This document shows positions 46,878-57,584 of a stretch of 64,000 nt of DNA, in pieces (within the stretch, counting starts at the first letter, position 1; each line of letters opens with the position of its first letter). The position numbers and the translations under genes were made by a program. The DNA comes from Spirometra erinaceieuropaei (lineage: Eukaryota > Platyhelminthes > Cestoda > Diphyllobothriidea > Diphyllobothriidae): assembly GCA_902702965.1 (NCBI GenBank), contig CACRXP010000148.1:103828-167827 (forward strand). Reading direction: 5' to 3'. Below the pieces are notes generated by a model that saw nothing but the letters and a program-made list of their open reading frames with translations, was not told where the DNA came from and ran no database searches.

Positions 46878-48252
46878 CCGATCTCATGAAATGTTAGCCG
46901 AAATTTTGAAACGCGTTTATGATTAGGAAGGATTGGCTAGATCGCAGTTGGTAGCCAGGCCCCGTATTAGGGATGGCTGGGGGGGAGGGGTTGTTTACTG
47001 GGGCTATTTTGTGGAGCTCCATAATTACATCTGACCCATTTAGTTTCCATTTTACGTTTGAGGTTAGGATTCGGGTACCGGTTAATGGTTTCCGATTTTC
47101 GGATTAGGGTTATGCCTTTAGGCTTAGGTTTTCAGGTTACGGTTAGGGTTTGAGCGTACGAATAGGTTTCAGTATTACGGTTGGGTTACAGCTGTGCCTA
47201 AGGGCTACGGTTACGTTTACGATTTCGGATGGGGTTAGGGTTGCCGTTAAGGTTAACGTTTAAGGTTCCGGTTAGGGTTGGGGTTAGGGTTAAGGTTAGG
47301 GTTAGAGTTAAGGTCGCCGTCCGCTTCCTCATTCCTGATTACCAACTGCGATCTAGCCGAAGGATTACTTAGATGGGGTTGTAAGATTGACTATCAAGCT
47401 GCATAATCCTATAATACTCTGGTGTCATAAGGATGTTGGTTTTTGAATGGACTTCCTTTCGACCTCACGCAAAGGCCACACTGTAAAAAATGACCACTTA
47501 TGTAGTATGCATTTCCCATGTTGATTTTCGATGACCTTTCAAATTAAGACATATTTTATAGAAACCACGCACAAAATATGCCCATTGTAACTGGTCCGGT
47601 AGCAAATCACGTCAACGTCACATTCTATACTTAAATAAATAGTATCTTTTAGTGTTAAAAAATTTCAAATTATGACATTTTTAAGATCATATAGTGTTTA
47701 CTCGTACAACATCGCACCTGTCCGTTTATGGATGCTCCTCATAAGTTATACACTATAGTCCGTATCCATTGCAACATTTTGTGATCTGCCACGGCATCCT
47801 CTTAATGACATAGAGGCATATATGATTTTTCGTACGCGGAAAGTATATACCTTTTAGGCTGAAATTGCTTAATGCTAATGCATTGTCTGATCTGACTGAA
47901 AATTATTCAGACTTGGAAAACTTTTTCAAAACTTAAATATGCACTTTATTCGAATACAAAATGTGAAGAAGACATGATTTGCTATCGAATGATTTAAAAG
48001 GCATATTTTCATGCGCTTTTTTATAAGATATATTTGAATTTATGAGGCCATTGAAAATAAATATGAAAAACACCTCCCACTTAAGTTGTCATTTTTTATT
48101 ACGTGAGATTTTTACAGGAAATCGAAAAAGTGCATTCAAAAGCCAACATTCTAGCGAGTCCGAAATATCATAGGCGTATGCCACGTGATAATTAATATTG
48201 CATTCCTACCTAAGTAATTTTGCCTAATCAAAAACGCATTTCATGAGACCGG
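46878..48252. mobile_element. Fold-back element with long inverted arms, interrupted by a nested element
   Basis: Left arm from 46878 (CCGATCTCATGAAATG) and right arm ending 48252 (reverse complement CCGGTCTCATGAAATG) can be aligned for roughly 370 bases, with matching blocks such as GGATGTTGGTTTTTGAATGG/GAATGTTGGCTTTTGAATGC and TAAAAAATGACCACTTA/TAAAAAATGACAACTTA. Without the nested 424-base element it is about 940 bases, mostly inverted repeat and AT-rich. No coding capacity. Related sequence at 59890-60330 and 30440-31280. Confidence 0.75.
46935..47358. mobile_element. TIR element with telomere-like core, copy 2
   Basis: 424 bases; ends GGCTAGATCGCAGTTGG in both orientations with 2 of 25 mismatches. 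A perfect 8-base duplication GAAGGATT flanks it at 46927-46934 and 47359-47366. The core consists of degenerate TTAGGG repeats for about 290 bases (47055-47320). It is the inverted equivalent of 32089-32479, with shared unique blocks next to each end. 8-base duplications occur in hAT, P and Merlin-type transposons; the superfamily is not determined. Confidence 0.9.
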
Positions 48253-48259
48253 TTACTGA

Positions 48260-48900
48260 CGGGGCATTATCTGAGCACCGCATGATAGACATTCGGTCGC
48301 TGGGCTACAGGCTGGGGTTCTTGCAGGTGATCGCCAGGAAGAGGATTTAGATTGAGATGAGAATTTCTGCTTCATTAAACCCTTTAGACGACCACAATCT
48401 TATCCTTTAAACATTGGCACTTGACATTCAAATCGGGTCATTTGTTTTGATGCTTAATTATAGCTAAGCCGAGAGCTCACTTCTGCTGCTATGATTGAGA
48501 GTATTTAAGGGCCACTTGGGGCTGCCATTTACCATTCAGGCCTGACTACTGATCAGGAACTCCAAGGTGAACGCAGCATCCGCAAGTTGCCCTGCCGTCA
48601 GATCAGGTTGTTAAATGTCATTCCCACCAATCGTTTGGCGTTACTCATCGCAATCGATAGAGTGCAAGTCCATGGTTCCACCAATAGAAGAACGAGTTCA
48701 ACAACCAATCAGATCTGGGTTTATGTCAGAGGTCCTGACAGCTTGAGGCTGACGAGGGCCAATGAGCCAAAATGATCACTGCAACCCCCCACCCCCAGAA
48801 GAGAGTCCTTTCAATTATTTTCGTCAAAGTACTAATAAAAAAACGGATATTTGCTGTAGGATTATTTTAGCTTGAGCATACTGCCAACTGAAGTGCTCCA
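48260..48900. other. Unassigned sequence
   Basis: A 62-codon plus-strand open frame at 48587-48775 shows no domain. No repeat assigned. Confidence 0.3.
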
Positions 48901-48929
48901 GGCTGCGTTCAATTAATATGACTGTTGTG

Positions 48930-49489
48930 TCCGTTTATTTGCTTCCAAAAGTGATCGAGGGGGTAGTTGTTGCAGCCGATTCAGTCCCCCCTCTTTTCTC
49001 CGGCTCCGTTTTGTTGAACAATGGTCGCGACAACCGTTGACATACGGCCACCCCCCGCCGGCTAGAACACCTCCGGTCCAACTCCAGTGACTGTCGGCTG
49101 ACCTCACAAACTTCCATCATCTCACGCGCGTCGAACGCCCTGGCTTGATACTCGTGAGGCATTGTGAGCATGCCCCCCCCCCCTACTTCTCCCCTAATCT
49201 GTCGGTAATGGGCGGAAGAATGTCTTGACAAAGGAGATGATGTTCAGATGGCAACACATTTGTAGGAGTGCTCTACACAGTTTGCGTGAGGTTTGACCTG
49301 GACTTGTATGGCTGAGTTTTGCTGAGAGCATCCATCTCGGATCGCGACAGGGTGACGGCAGCCGCATTTTGCTATTCTTGGACACGGTGTATGACACCGG
49401 AAACAGCAGGACGAAGTCGCATGGGAATTTTGTGGCGCTTGAGTACAGCCAAGCCGAGAGATTGCGCATTGATCACGTCGGGGTCACCA
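48930..49489 (-). mobile_element. Internal part of a non-autonomous LTR element with tRNA-Trp primer site
   Basis: On the minus strand TGGTGACCCCGACGTGAT (49489-49472) matches the 3-prime end of tRNA-Trp over 18 bases, a standard primer binding site, and sits directly inside the LTR-like sequence at 49490-49680. Downstream, 49231-48930 encodes a stretch with MPHEYQARAFDAREM and EVSRQSLELDRRC that reappears inverted at 49740-49990. No pol domain was seen. tRNA-Trp priming is known for the CsRn1-like gypsy lineage of flatworms. Confidence 0.6.
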
Positions 49490-49680
49490 ACTTGTGGCGG
49501 TCAAGGATGTGAGATCAATTTAAACCGCACACAATAAGCTCGTTTTGTTCAATGTTAGCAGTCAGGGGGCTGTGAGGACTAGTTTATTCTATACACAGGA
49601 CAGGTTGCCGTAAGTTGGCTGTTTTCTCGCGACAGAGATAAGAGCCATTCACGGAGTGTGTCAGTCGCGGTGTGTTGTTT
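49490..49680 (-). repeat. LTR-like repeat, copy 1
   Basis: About 185 bases repeated directly at 50148-50330 (shared GTCAAGGATGTGAGATCAA / GTCAAGGACGTGAGATCAA and GCCGTAAGTTGGCTGT). On the minus strand it carries AGAATAAACTAG, a plausible polyadenylation signal, and ends next to the tRNA-Trp primer site. Confidence 0.6.
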
Positions 49681-49739
49681 ACGCGGAGAGTGTCAAAAGT
49701 CAGCAGCAGGGGGTGACTGGCTGAGCGCTGGTTATGTGA

Positions 49740-49995
49740 TTGGACAAATTAGGGGAGGCATAGATGGGCGCATACTCACAATGCCTCATGAGTATCAAGC
49801 CAGGGCGTTCGACGCACGTGAGGTGGTGAAAGTTTTTGAGGTCAGCCGACAGTCACTGGAGTTGGACAGGAGGTGTCCCAGTTCTAGCCGGCGGGGGTGG
49901 CCGTGTGTCAACGGCCGTCGCGGCCATTGTTCGACAAAACGGAGCGAGAGAAAAATGGGGGACTGGAGCGGCTGCCACACAGTCACATGACAGGA
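49740..49995 (+). repeat. Inverted copy of the 48.9-49.2 kb internal segment
   Basis: Plus-strand CACAATGCCTCATGAGTATC to GGACTGGAGCGGCTGC matches the minus strand of 48960-49185 in order and in reading frame, giving a large inverted repeat with copy 1 of the LTR between the arms. Confidence 0.7.
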
Positions 49996-50147
49996 GAGAC
50001 AATAACAGCTTGCCCGGTGCGCATGACAACGTCCACTATAAACCCCATCGATTGGAGGCAGCGCCGGTGGCCTGAATATGCTGTATTTTATAGTAAGGCG
50101 ACTTGCGGTGCATCTACCGCACCCCCTCCGGTAATAAGACAGTTGTA

Positions 50148-50330
50148 GTGGTCAAGGACGTGAGATCAACTTAAACCACATACAATAATTTTGCTCCGTC
50201 TAGTAACAGAAGCCAGAAAGTTGTGAGAACGGGTTTATTCTGTACACAGGGCAGGTCGCCGTAAGTTGGCTGTATGCTTGCGGCAGAGATAAGCGTTCGT
50301 CCTGGAGAGCGTCAGTTGCGGAGCCTTCAG
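50148..50330 (-). repeat. LTR-like repeat, copy 2
   Basis: Direct repeat of 49490-49680, with AGAATAAACCCG on the minus strand. No primer site follows it, so the unit is rearranged. Confidence 0.6.
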
Positions 50331-50334
50331 TGTG

Positions 50335-51625
50335 TCGCTACCGCCAAAAAAGTGTTCTGACCTTCTTGCCTCTGTCCTGTCTGTTCAAAATCACGTCCGC
50401 AAGGGCGGCGTCCCGTGTGTGCACTTGTAACCAATCAGCGATAGAAAGCTGCGTTGATTGGCTCCGAGCCCACGCGAAGGTAGTGCAAATTATCGATCAG
50501 GGGTGTGGCGTGGGCGGGAGTGCAAATCTAGGGTTAGCGAGCGCAGCCGTGGCGCGTAAACAGCAGAACGAGGGGACAGAAAAAAGGCTGCTACACAAAG
50601 TTAAGGCGACCGGAGGCGGGTTCGGCGCCAAACAGCTCGTCTACGCGTGCCACGAACGATCCGGTCCCTCACGAAACTTACCAGGCCTTTAATATTACGA
50701 TTGAGATCTCGCACGAATAAGAGTGCCATAGATGCCACAATGAAAGGGAGCTATTTCAGCCTGAAATTCATCGCTGAGAAAGGCCGAGTTATCTAGTTAA
50801 TTGGCGGCCCTCCAAATCATGTCTTTTAGGGTGTCGGGAGATAGTCAGACGCGTTAAACTTAGTATAGTAAGGAATGCGGTGATTTCCATGTGGATCTAC
50901 TACCCAGCGTCGGTTTTAATATATATATATATATCTCTTGCCTCTTCCATTCATCGGTCGACCGTCCGGTCCGATCAACCACCCGTTTCTGGGATTTAGG
51001 ACAGTGGCCGACACGACATGAACGCCTACGACTAGGCGCGCCGCCAAACCCCTCCATGCGTGGCTATATTTATGGGGCCACGCGTACTCCGCGCGGCATC
51101 ATTAACGCGCTCCGTGAGCCAATCTGCCCTCCTTGCTGGTCTAACACATTTACGGCGCAGCTCCTGATGTCAGGACGGTCGTACACGCGGAAGTAGTAGC
51201 AATTAGCATACAAGCACGACGACCCTAACATATAAACGGACGGGTTCGGGAAATCAAAGTCAAATAATCGCGCGAACACTAGTGGCTGTAAAAACGCTGA
51301 CGATAACTGCATAGCGGAAATCGGTAGCCCAGCCGCCCTCCCCCCGCCTCCCCAAAGATTTAGATGGTGGGTCAGGAAAAATGCCTAACACAGGGCGCGG
51401 AGAGGCATTACAGAACAAATGCAGATTCGCTGGCACTACACGTCCAGGACGACTGTCAAGACTACCAACAGCGCGGAGCATCTGAGATGCCCACTGGCCT
51501 TCGTGGGCATACTAATCACGCATACCTCACTGGACAAGGTCGACCGCAACGTCAGTATAGCGAGCTTCCCCTGAACACAACACCATTGCTTTACATCTGA
51601 GTGACTGCCGCGCTTGGCCATAAAA
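50335..51625. other. Unassigned repeat-rich stretch
   Basis: Contains blocks shared with 41030 (CGTCTACGCGTGCCACG near 50638) and an AT dinucleotide run at about 50920-50934. No gene supported. Confidence 0.3.
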
Positions 51626-51630
51626 AGACG

Positions 51631-51805
51631 ACGACTAATAGGCCAGAAATGGTCACTCCAGTCTCCCTTGTCTTTGTCGGTTATAACATACTGCCTATAT
51701 CATGCGCCGCTGTGCGGATGCTGGTTGGACTTGAGAGAGATAGTCCGGAAGGCACAACGGGAAGAGCGAACCCCCTAGAAACGATCGATGGGCGCCCCTC
51801 TACTA
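51631..51805 (+). mobile_element. SINE copy J, body and tail
   Basis: Plus strand from AATAGGCCAGAAATGG through GTCTCCCTTGTCTTTGTCGG, CATGCGCCGCTGTGCGG and AAGGCACAACGGG to CGATGGGCGCCCC; the tRNA-like head is missing. Confidence 0.7.
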
Positions 51806-52089
51806 TAAAAAGGTCGTCCCATAAATTTCGTAGCCCTGTCCTGGAGTTTGAGAACGGGCTATTGTTATTCTACAGCAGGTAACAATAGCTGTGACTGCTA
51901 TCCACCCTCTCCCTGCGATCGCCGGCAGATGACCTACGACCAGCAACTTGTCAACGCGAGAGCTAGCACTGTCGGTTTCGGTGTCGACATACTACTCAAT
52001 AGTGGGCGATCCTCAAAATTGGGAGCAACAATATAATCAGCCTTTGACCACGGAGATCCCTTTTAATCCGTCAGGCTCCTCCATAGCAC

Positions 52090-52251
52090 AATTATGCATT
52101 TAATAGTGTTACTGTATAAAGCACTTGGAGTAATTCGTTTATCCTTACAGTTTCGAGAAGCCTTCTGTAGCTGTCTGATGTTTCCGTTTTCAAATTTTGA
52201 TATACTTCCCTTCCTTTTGACAGATAGGGAGTTCAGAGGTTCAACAACACC

Positions 52252-52280
<29 letters not shown>
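52090..52280 (+). mobile_element. LINE 3-prime UTR fragment with CAC/CAT tail
   Basis: Resembles 45480-45728 and ends in an (ACC)n(ATC)n microsatellite at about 52247-52284. The only evidence is the similarity and tail. Confidence 0.4.
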
Positions 52281-52284
<4 letters not shown>

Positions 52285-52299
52285 TTGCTTAAGTCCGCG

Positions 52300-52830
52300 A
52301 CACACACCTTTGTTTTCATTAAACTTACAGATGAAATTCTGAATATCGCGTACTCAGTCGGCCGCTTGAGTGATTCGTATTCAGCCACAAAGCGTTACTC
52401 ATTAACTAATCCCATGGAATTGGAGCGGAAATCCTACAGAATTCAACATTGGCGCATACAAATGAGTTACTGTTTCTTGAGCAGAGTAAATCGCCGGTCA
52501 ATCTTTAGCTGAAAATGTCGTTAAAATGTCCTGACCTTCTCAGGTTTCCTATTCGTCTCGAGGACGGTAAGAAAAGCCTTAGTTTCGAAGAGAACGTTAG
52601 CGGATAAATTAGTTTAAAACCCGTCATTAAATTTTAAGTTACTTCGAACGAATCCGGCTGCTTCACAAGCGCTTCTCTGCCTTCTACATTAGTTGGACAC
52701 ACTATAAGAGCTTCGAAAAACTGTAGACTTACTTCTGATCAGTATTTGATGTTTTTCGGGCCGTTCTGTCATCAGTAGCAAGAAGGGAAAAAAGTCTTCC
52801 GCTCCTTAAATTACCAAAAGACCCTTCTGA
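52300..52830. other. Upstream region of the two-pore channel gene
   Basis: Probable 5-prime flank; no recognised elements. Confidence 0.3.
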
Positions 52831-52837
52831 CAAAAAT

Positions 52838-53074
52838 ATGTCTGCAACATACGCAGATTTAAATGACCAACTTTTTCCCATCAAGTGGAGGCACAAGGGA
52901 CCGTACGTAAATAACCTTCCTCTTCATAGAATTCTCCTCCCTAAACCCCCATCTGAGCGTGCCCGCGCCCGTTTGGTCTTCAAATTCGCACAAGTGACGC
53001 AAACAATTATCGATCCGCGCGAAGCGCTTCGCATGCTGGAGACGCGCGACCTTCGTAATGCCACGTCCAGATAG
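52838..53074 (+). CDS. Short ORF upstream of and overlapping the channel ORF
   Basis: 78 codons starting AAAATATG, out of frame with the channel and overlapping its start by 17 bases. The C-terminal part (VTQTIIDPREALRMLETRD) looks protein-like. It may be an upstream regulatory ORF, or the true N-terminal part of the channel separated by a frameshift. I tested GT-AG pairs near 53053-53110 and none joined the frames. No function can be named. Confidence 0.3.
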   Translation: MSATYADLNDQLFPIKWRHKGPYVNNLPLHRILLPKPPSERARARLVFKFAQVTQTIIDPREALRMLETRDLRNATSR

Positions 53075-55454
53075 TCGCCCGAAAAGTGGAAAAAATAATG
53101 ACGACAGCTCGGAAGATAGTCCCACACTCAGATCCGTCGCCTCCATAACACACTCCGAGACGACAGTCGATGAGTTTTTGTTGAAGCCCAGGGTGGCCAA
53201 GGACCCCAGGCGGGAAGACAAGTTCAATCTGGCCGTCTCCATCTTCACAGATGCCTACCTATCGCGATTGGAGATTAAGTACAAGAGGGATCCAAGATCC
53301 GTGCAACTCTATAATCTCTACTACAACCCCGTGCTGAAGGCAATTTACTATGGGTTTATGGTTTTGAACCTACTAACCATCCTGCTGGAGGAACCGGCAG
53401 CCATAAAGGTGAACGGTAAGGAACTTCCCTACTACGTCCCACTTGCGATTAACGTCCTCTGCGAGGCGGTTTTTTACTGTCGTTGGCTTCACATCTTCCT
53501 GGTTGCTGATTTGAAACGGATGAAAAGAAACAAGTCTTTTATTGGCACCATTGTTATTCTGGTCCTCATGACGTTGGACGATATCGTCTACGTCATACAG
53601 CAGGAGACTAATGTGGAGCATCCCATAAGATGGTCTCGTGCTCTCCGGCCAATGCTCCTCCTCACCTTCCCCGAAAACAGACAAATTCGAGCTGCCTTTG
53701 ACAACATTAGATGCACTGCAATCGATGTCTCCTCGGTCTTTGCTATGTTCGTATTCAGTCTCTTATTTATCAGCATCGTTACACTGAAACTGCTGCAGGG
53801 TGAGAGACTCTTCTATCCAGACGGAAGCATCTATTTTCCCGATTTTGTTGAGATTGCCTGGGAGCTGTATGTACTGAGCACCACGTCGAACTCGCCCGAT
53901 GTGATCTTGCCGGCCTTTGAGCGAAGTGCCGCCTATTTCGCGATTTATGTGTGGGTCTGTACAATGTGCAACTGGCTGTTCATGGGCATTCTGACCGCCT
54001 CCGTCTACAACGCCTACAAGAGCCATCTTGGATCGTTTGTGCTCAGGCGAGTGGTCAAACGTAAAAGCCTTCTCGATGAGGCTTTCGTTCTCCTTCAGAG
54101 TGATCCCAAAGCCACTGGCATAGACCGAGACACCTTCTCCCGCGTCATGCGGTCAGTGGTCAGTTCAAGGAGTGAAAAGTCCATCGAGCTCATTTTCAAC
54201 ATTCTCGACCACGACAATACCGGAACTGTAGATAAGAAGGAGTTTGCCCGTTTCACCGAGTACTTACAAATGAACTTTAAGGAGATTATATTCAGTCGTG
54301 AGAGTTTTGCCCAATTCATACCAAAGTTTGAAGAGGTGTATACTACACAACGCTTTCAGAAGCTCGTGACTGTCATACGGAGCAGCCCAGTAAGGATGTT
54401 CTTTGATCTCATGGTGCTAGCAAACGGGGTCACTTTGGTTGTAGCCAACCAAACACCCTACGAATTCATGTTCGAGTGGATCTTTACAGCCATATTTTCA
54501 ATTGAAATTATCCTCAAGTACGTCGCCTCTGGGGGAGTTCGATTTTTTACGAATAGGTGGAATATTTTCGACATTGTTGTGGTGGTCGGTGCCTTCGTCG
54601 GACAGGCGATCAGCCAAACCTTCGACTACTTCGACTTGAAAGCACCGGCTTCTGTTAGTCAGTTTTTTCTCCTGCTCCGGCTTTTTCGTCTGCTCAAACT
54701 TGTTGGTCAAATTCCCATCTTCAAATGCATTATAAATTGCATTATAATTATTTTGCCCTCTCTCTGTGCATACGCAGCCATATTGCTCATATTATTCTAT
54801 GTATTCACCTGCGCCGGCATGGAGGTGTTTAGCGGATTATTCCGATCGCCCCCCAATCACGACTATCACATCGAGGTGCCCTGTAATAACACCAATCTGG
54901 TAAATACGGATTTCGAAACCCTTCACTACTGTGCACTTAATTTTAACCATGTGGCCAACAGCTTCGCCCTTCTGTTCATTCTTAGTGTGGGTAACAATTG
55001 GCACATATTCTCCAATGGTTTCACTTCGGTGACCAATCGCAGCTCTCGCATATTTTTTCTCCTCGTTCATTGGCTGTGCGTGCTCCTTGTGCTGAACATT
55101 GTTCTGGCCTTCATCATCGAGGCCTTTTTGATTGAATACGACCCCCAAAGCAGCAAATTCGAGCAGTACATCGTGAAACGCCTGAAAGAATTGCATTTTG
55201 ATGCCCACACGGAGTTGGAAAAGCGAAATCTACAGGCCTATTCAAGCCCCAATTTCTTTTTGACTAGCAAGCAAGTGAAGGAGATTTTCCCCAAAAAGGG
55301 CGACGTCGGCGACAGCGTTTCAGCTTTCTACTACATCCCCGACGGAGCATCAATCGAGTTGCTCATGTTTAGGATGTTTGAGGATGAGATCGAGGAGATT
55401 GCAGCCAAATACCAGGATCGACCGAGCATGAGAGCGCGTGTGGTGAACCTCTAA
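53058..55454 (+). CDS. Two-pore channel (TPC), intronless, 798 residues
   Basis: Voltage-gated-like cation channel of endosomes and lysosomes, with two six-helix domains per chain (family knowledge). Seen: domain I S1 about residues 95-113, S4-S5 about 191-215 (RALRPMLLLTFPENRQIR), pore filter STTSNSPDVILP (274-285), S6 about 292-318. The linker carries one canonical EF-hand loop DHDNTGTVDKKEF (384-396). Domain II S1 starts about 446, S4 is QFFLLLRLFRLLKLV (535-549), filter ILSVGNNWHI (641-650) and S6 about 664-692. C-terminal tail with MFRMFEDEIEEI. The NNW filter and tail fit TPC1/TPC3 better than TPC2 (inference). The gene has no intron in 2.4 kb, unlike TOM20 and POC1. Stop TAA at 55452. 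The start ATG at 53058 is the first in frame; the N-terminus could be longer if the upstream ORF belongs to it. Confidence 0.9.
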   Translation: MPRPDSRPKSGKNNDDSSEDSPTLRSVASITHSETTVDEFLLKPRVAKDPRREDKFNLAVSIFTDAYLSRLEIKYKRDPRSVQLYNLYYNPVLKAIYYGFMVLNLLTILLEEPAAIKVNGKELPYYVPLAINVLCEAVFYCRWLHIFLVADLKRMKRNKSFIGTIVILVLMTLDDIVYVIQQETNVEHPIRWSRALRPMLLLTFPENRQIRAAFDNIRCTAIDVSSVFAMFVFSLLFISIVTLKLLQGERLFYPDGSIYFPDFVEIAWELYVLSTTSNSPDVILPAFERSAAYFAIYVWVCTMCNWLFMGILTASVYNAYKSHLGSFVLRRVVKRKSLLDEAFVLLQSDPKATGIDRDTFSRVMRSVVSSRSEKSIELIFNILDHDNTGTVDKKEFARFTEYLQMNFKEIIFSRESFAQFIPKFEEVYTTQRFQKLVTVIRSSPVRMFFDLMVLANGVTLVVANQTPYEFMFEWIFTAIFSIEIILKYVASGGVRFFTNRWNIFDIVVVVGAFVGQAISQTFDYFDLKAPASVSQFFLLLRLFRLLKLVGQIPIFKCIINCIIIILPSLCAYAAILLILFYVFTCAGMEVFSGLFRSPPNHDYHIEVPCNNTNLVNTDFETLHYCALNFNHVANSFALLFILSVGNNWHIFSNGFTSVTNRSSRIFFLLVHWLCVLLVLNIVLAFIIEAFLIEYDPQSSKFEQYIVKRLKELHFDAHTELEKRNLQAYSSPNFFLTSKQVKEIFPKKGDVGDSVSAFYYIPDGASIELLMFRMFEDEIEEIAAKYQDRPSMRARVVNL

Positions 55455-55459
55455 CTGAT

Positions 55460-56850
55460 TACTATTCGGTTTCATTAGTTGCGTCGAAAGGCGGGCTCGA
55501 CTGTTTACACCTCTCTCCCTCCCCCCCTTATTGACCCAAATCGTTCCACGAAGTCTCCTCGTTTCTACCTCTACATACCTGAATCAATTTCGAGACTCTT
55601 TTGTCAATCATCTATGTTCTATGCAATGCAGGAACGAGGCCGTATTTCCAGTCAGCGAGTCAAAATCGCCTTTTTTCTGGCATTCAGCCAGACGTCTCAA
55701 CAGCACTGCGCTTCTCGTTATTTCAACTCGCCGGAGGTAATCAGTCTTTCGCGAGAACGGTTTCGACTACGGTTCCGCGCCTTAAGACCAGTCAGATCAC
55801 AATATAAACCCCCTTTAGTGAATAAACCTTGCCTAGACGCGTCGAATTCGACGAATACCTCTTTGTTGCTGGCTGGCTGACTGTGAAATGAATTCTTCAT
55901 ACACGTAACTAGGCCACTTTCCGCTATCTCACCGTCGCTAGCTCTCCGAAAACGCAAAGATTCGCAGCAGTATCCGGGCCAACTCGAAGTAGGCCGGTTA
56001 AAATCGTATTCCTCTCCAAGCTTGTCCAGTCCAGGCCACATCAAAGGAAATTAACATCCCTCTTTCTAACCGCTAGGATAAGTGGACAGTGTTCGGGTTT
56101 ACTCGGTCAACTAAGGCTGCCTTGGATCGACGAAAGTTGACCCAACAGGATCCAAACAGTTTATCAATCTCTAGCCAACAGACAGCCCAATTTAACTGAT
56201 CTCCCCTCCCCCCTGCAACCGCGTACACAGAAAACTTCTACGTCATAGCACCCTTGCAACAATTTCTTTTAGCCAATTTTGCACTGCTTACAGAAAAATA
56301 AATTTTGTCAGCTATCTTTACTTCGGATGGTTGCTAGAGGTTGCCATCGTACTGAGAACTATGTCGATTAGGTTTTAGGAATTACTGTTTAGGATTGTGG
56401 CAATGGCCATTTAGCTGGTGCTACTCACGTCTGTTAGAGGGTGACTCCTGAACACTGCTCACGCATGCGTGAGGATGTTTGACGTCATCGAGATTATTAG
56501 TTGTTTGGAAGGCACTCTCTCTGCAACGCAACTGAAGCATGACTAAAAAACACAAGGTAAGAGGTATCAAGTTGCCCAATGCCATCATCAGCTGGTTGAC
56601 AGGTTCGGACTGTCGACGCATACATGGGAGAGGGAAGGGAGAGTGAGATCGTCCCTGGGGAATCCATCCTCACGGCACACCAGCGCATTCCCCACTATAA
56701 TAAATCTGACGCGAGTTCAATCATATTTGGGTCAAGTTTACCCGCCCAACCTACTGCAACGTCTGGAATCCAGGAAAATCTGATACAGTAAGCTGACTGC
56801 CCAAGCAGAATTTCCTAAGTAATACATCTAGAATCCACCAGATGACTACC
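55460..56850. other. Downstream of the channel gene; no gene seen
   Basis: Probable 3-prime UTR then unassigned DNA. AATAAA occurs near 56296, too far to be sure it is used. Confidence 0.3.
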
Positions 56851-56859
56851 GGGCACACG

Positions 56860-56935
56860 AGGTGTTTTGGCCGTATTAAAGTCTCCCCTTGATGCCGTGG
56901 GTTCGAATCCCATCCAGGCACTGAGTTCCTCACAT
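56860..56935 (+). repeat. tRNA-like SINE remnant
   Basis: GTGGGTTCGAATCCCATCC (about 56898) is a strong B box. The antisense peptide GWDSNPRHQG is the usual by-product of such repeats, not a gene. A full element was not delimited. Confidence 0.45.
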
Positions 56936-57089
56936 ATGGATCAAAGTGTAGCAGAAATTGTCAATACACACTCTTCAAAGTTCTTATTAGGGGTTCTTTT
57001 CGATAGCCGAGGGCTTATGGCTGTGCGATCATGAGCGAGAACTCTTGCCTGGAGCCTTAACACAAAATGCGACACCTATATTTCATTCT

Positions 57090-57400
57090 GTCGTCAGCCG
57101 AAGTCGACGAACAACGATCTACGGGACTTCTAGATCCGCAACGACAGATATGGACAAATCAACCCATTTTCGCCACCAATGACGGGCGTCAAATATCGAA
57201 GGTTCAAGAACCACATCCCTGTCTTGACGAACTGTGTCAAGTCCGGGTTCTGGGTTGATCCCCTTTTTCGACGCCCTCAGCTGAGTAACGGTACCAGATC
57301 GAGGACAGAAACTCTGCTTTTATGGGGTGGACGTCGAAGAATGTGCCTTAACCACCCCAGTCATCTTTCTTGAACGAGAGAGTTACAGTCCGTGACATCA
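57090..57400 (-). pseudogene. RTE-type LINE fragment
   Basis: Nucleotide match to 28760-29000 (AAGAACCACATCCCTGTCTT versus AAGAACCACCTCCATGTCTT; TTGACGAACTGTGTC identical). It therefore encodes the same post-RT region on the minus strand, now without an open frame. Confidence 0.6.
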
Positions 57401-57584
57401 TTGAGGACGACTAGGAGGCATGACGCCAACCATGTCAAGTACATTTACGGGACATCAGATGCTCGTGGAAGACTGAAATGACTATTTCCGGCTTGTTTTG
57501 TCGACGTCAGCCGGTGCTTCCGTCAACGCCAGACTGCACTCTCTAGATCCCAATCTCGAGCTAGATGATGATTGGTCAGTGCTT

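Noticed and set aside
47040..47320. True telomere or chromosome end
   Set aside because: Repeats are degenerate, internal, enclosed by inverted repeats and a target duplication, and followed by unrelated DNA.
56751..56933. Minus-strand protein with GWDSNPRH
   Set aside because: This peptide is the antisense of a tRNA-type B box in a SINE remnant.
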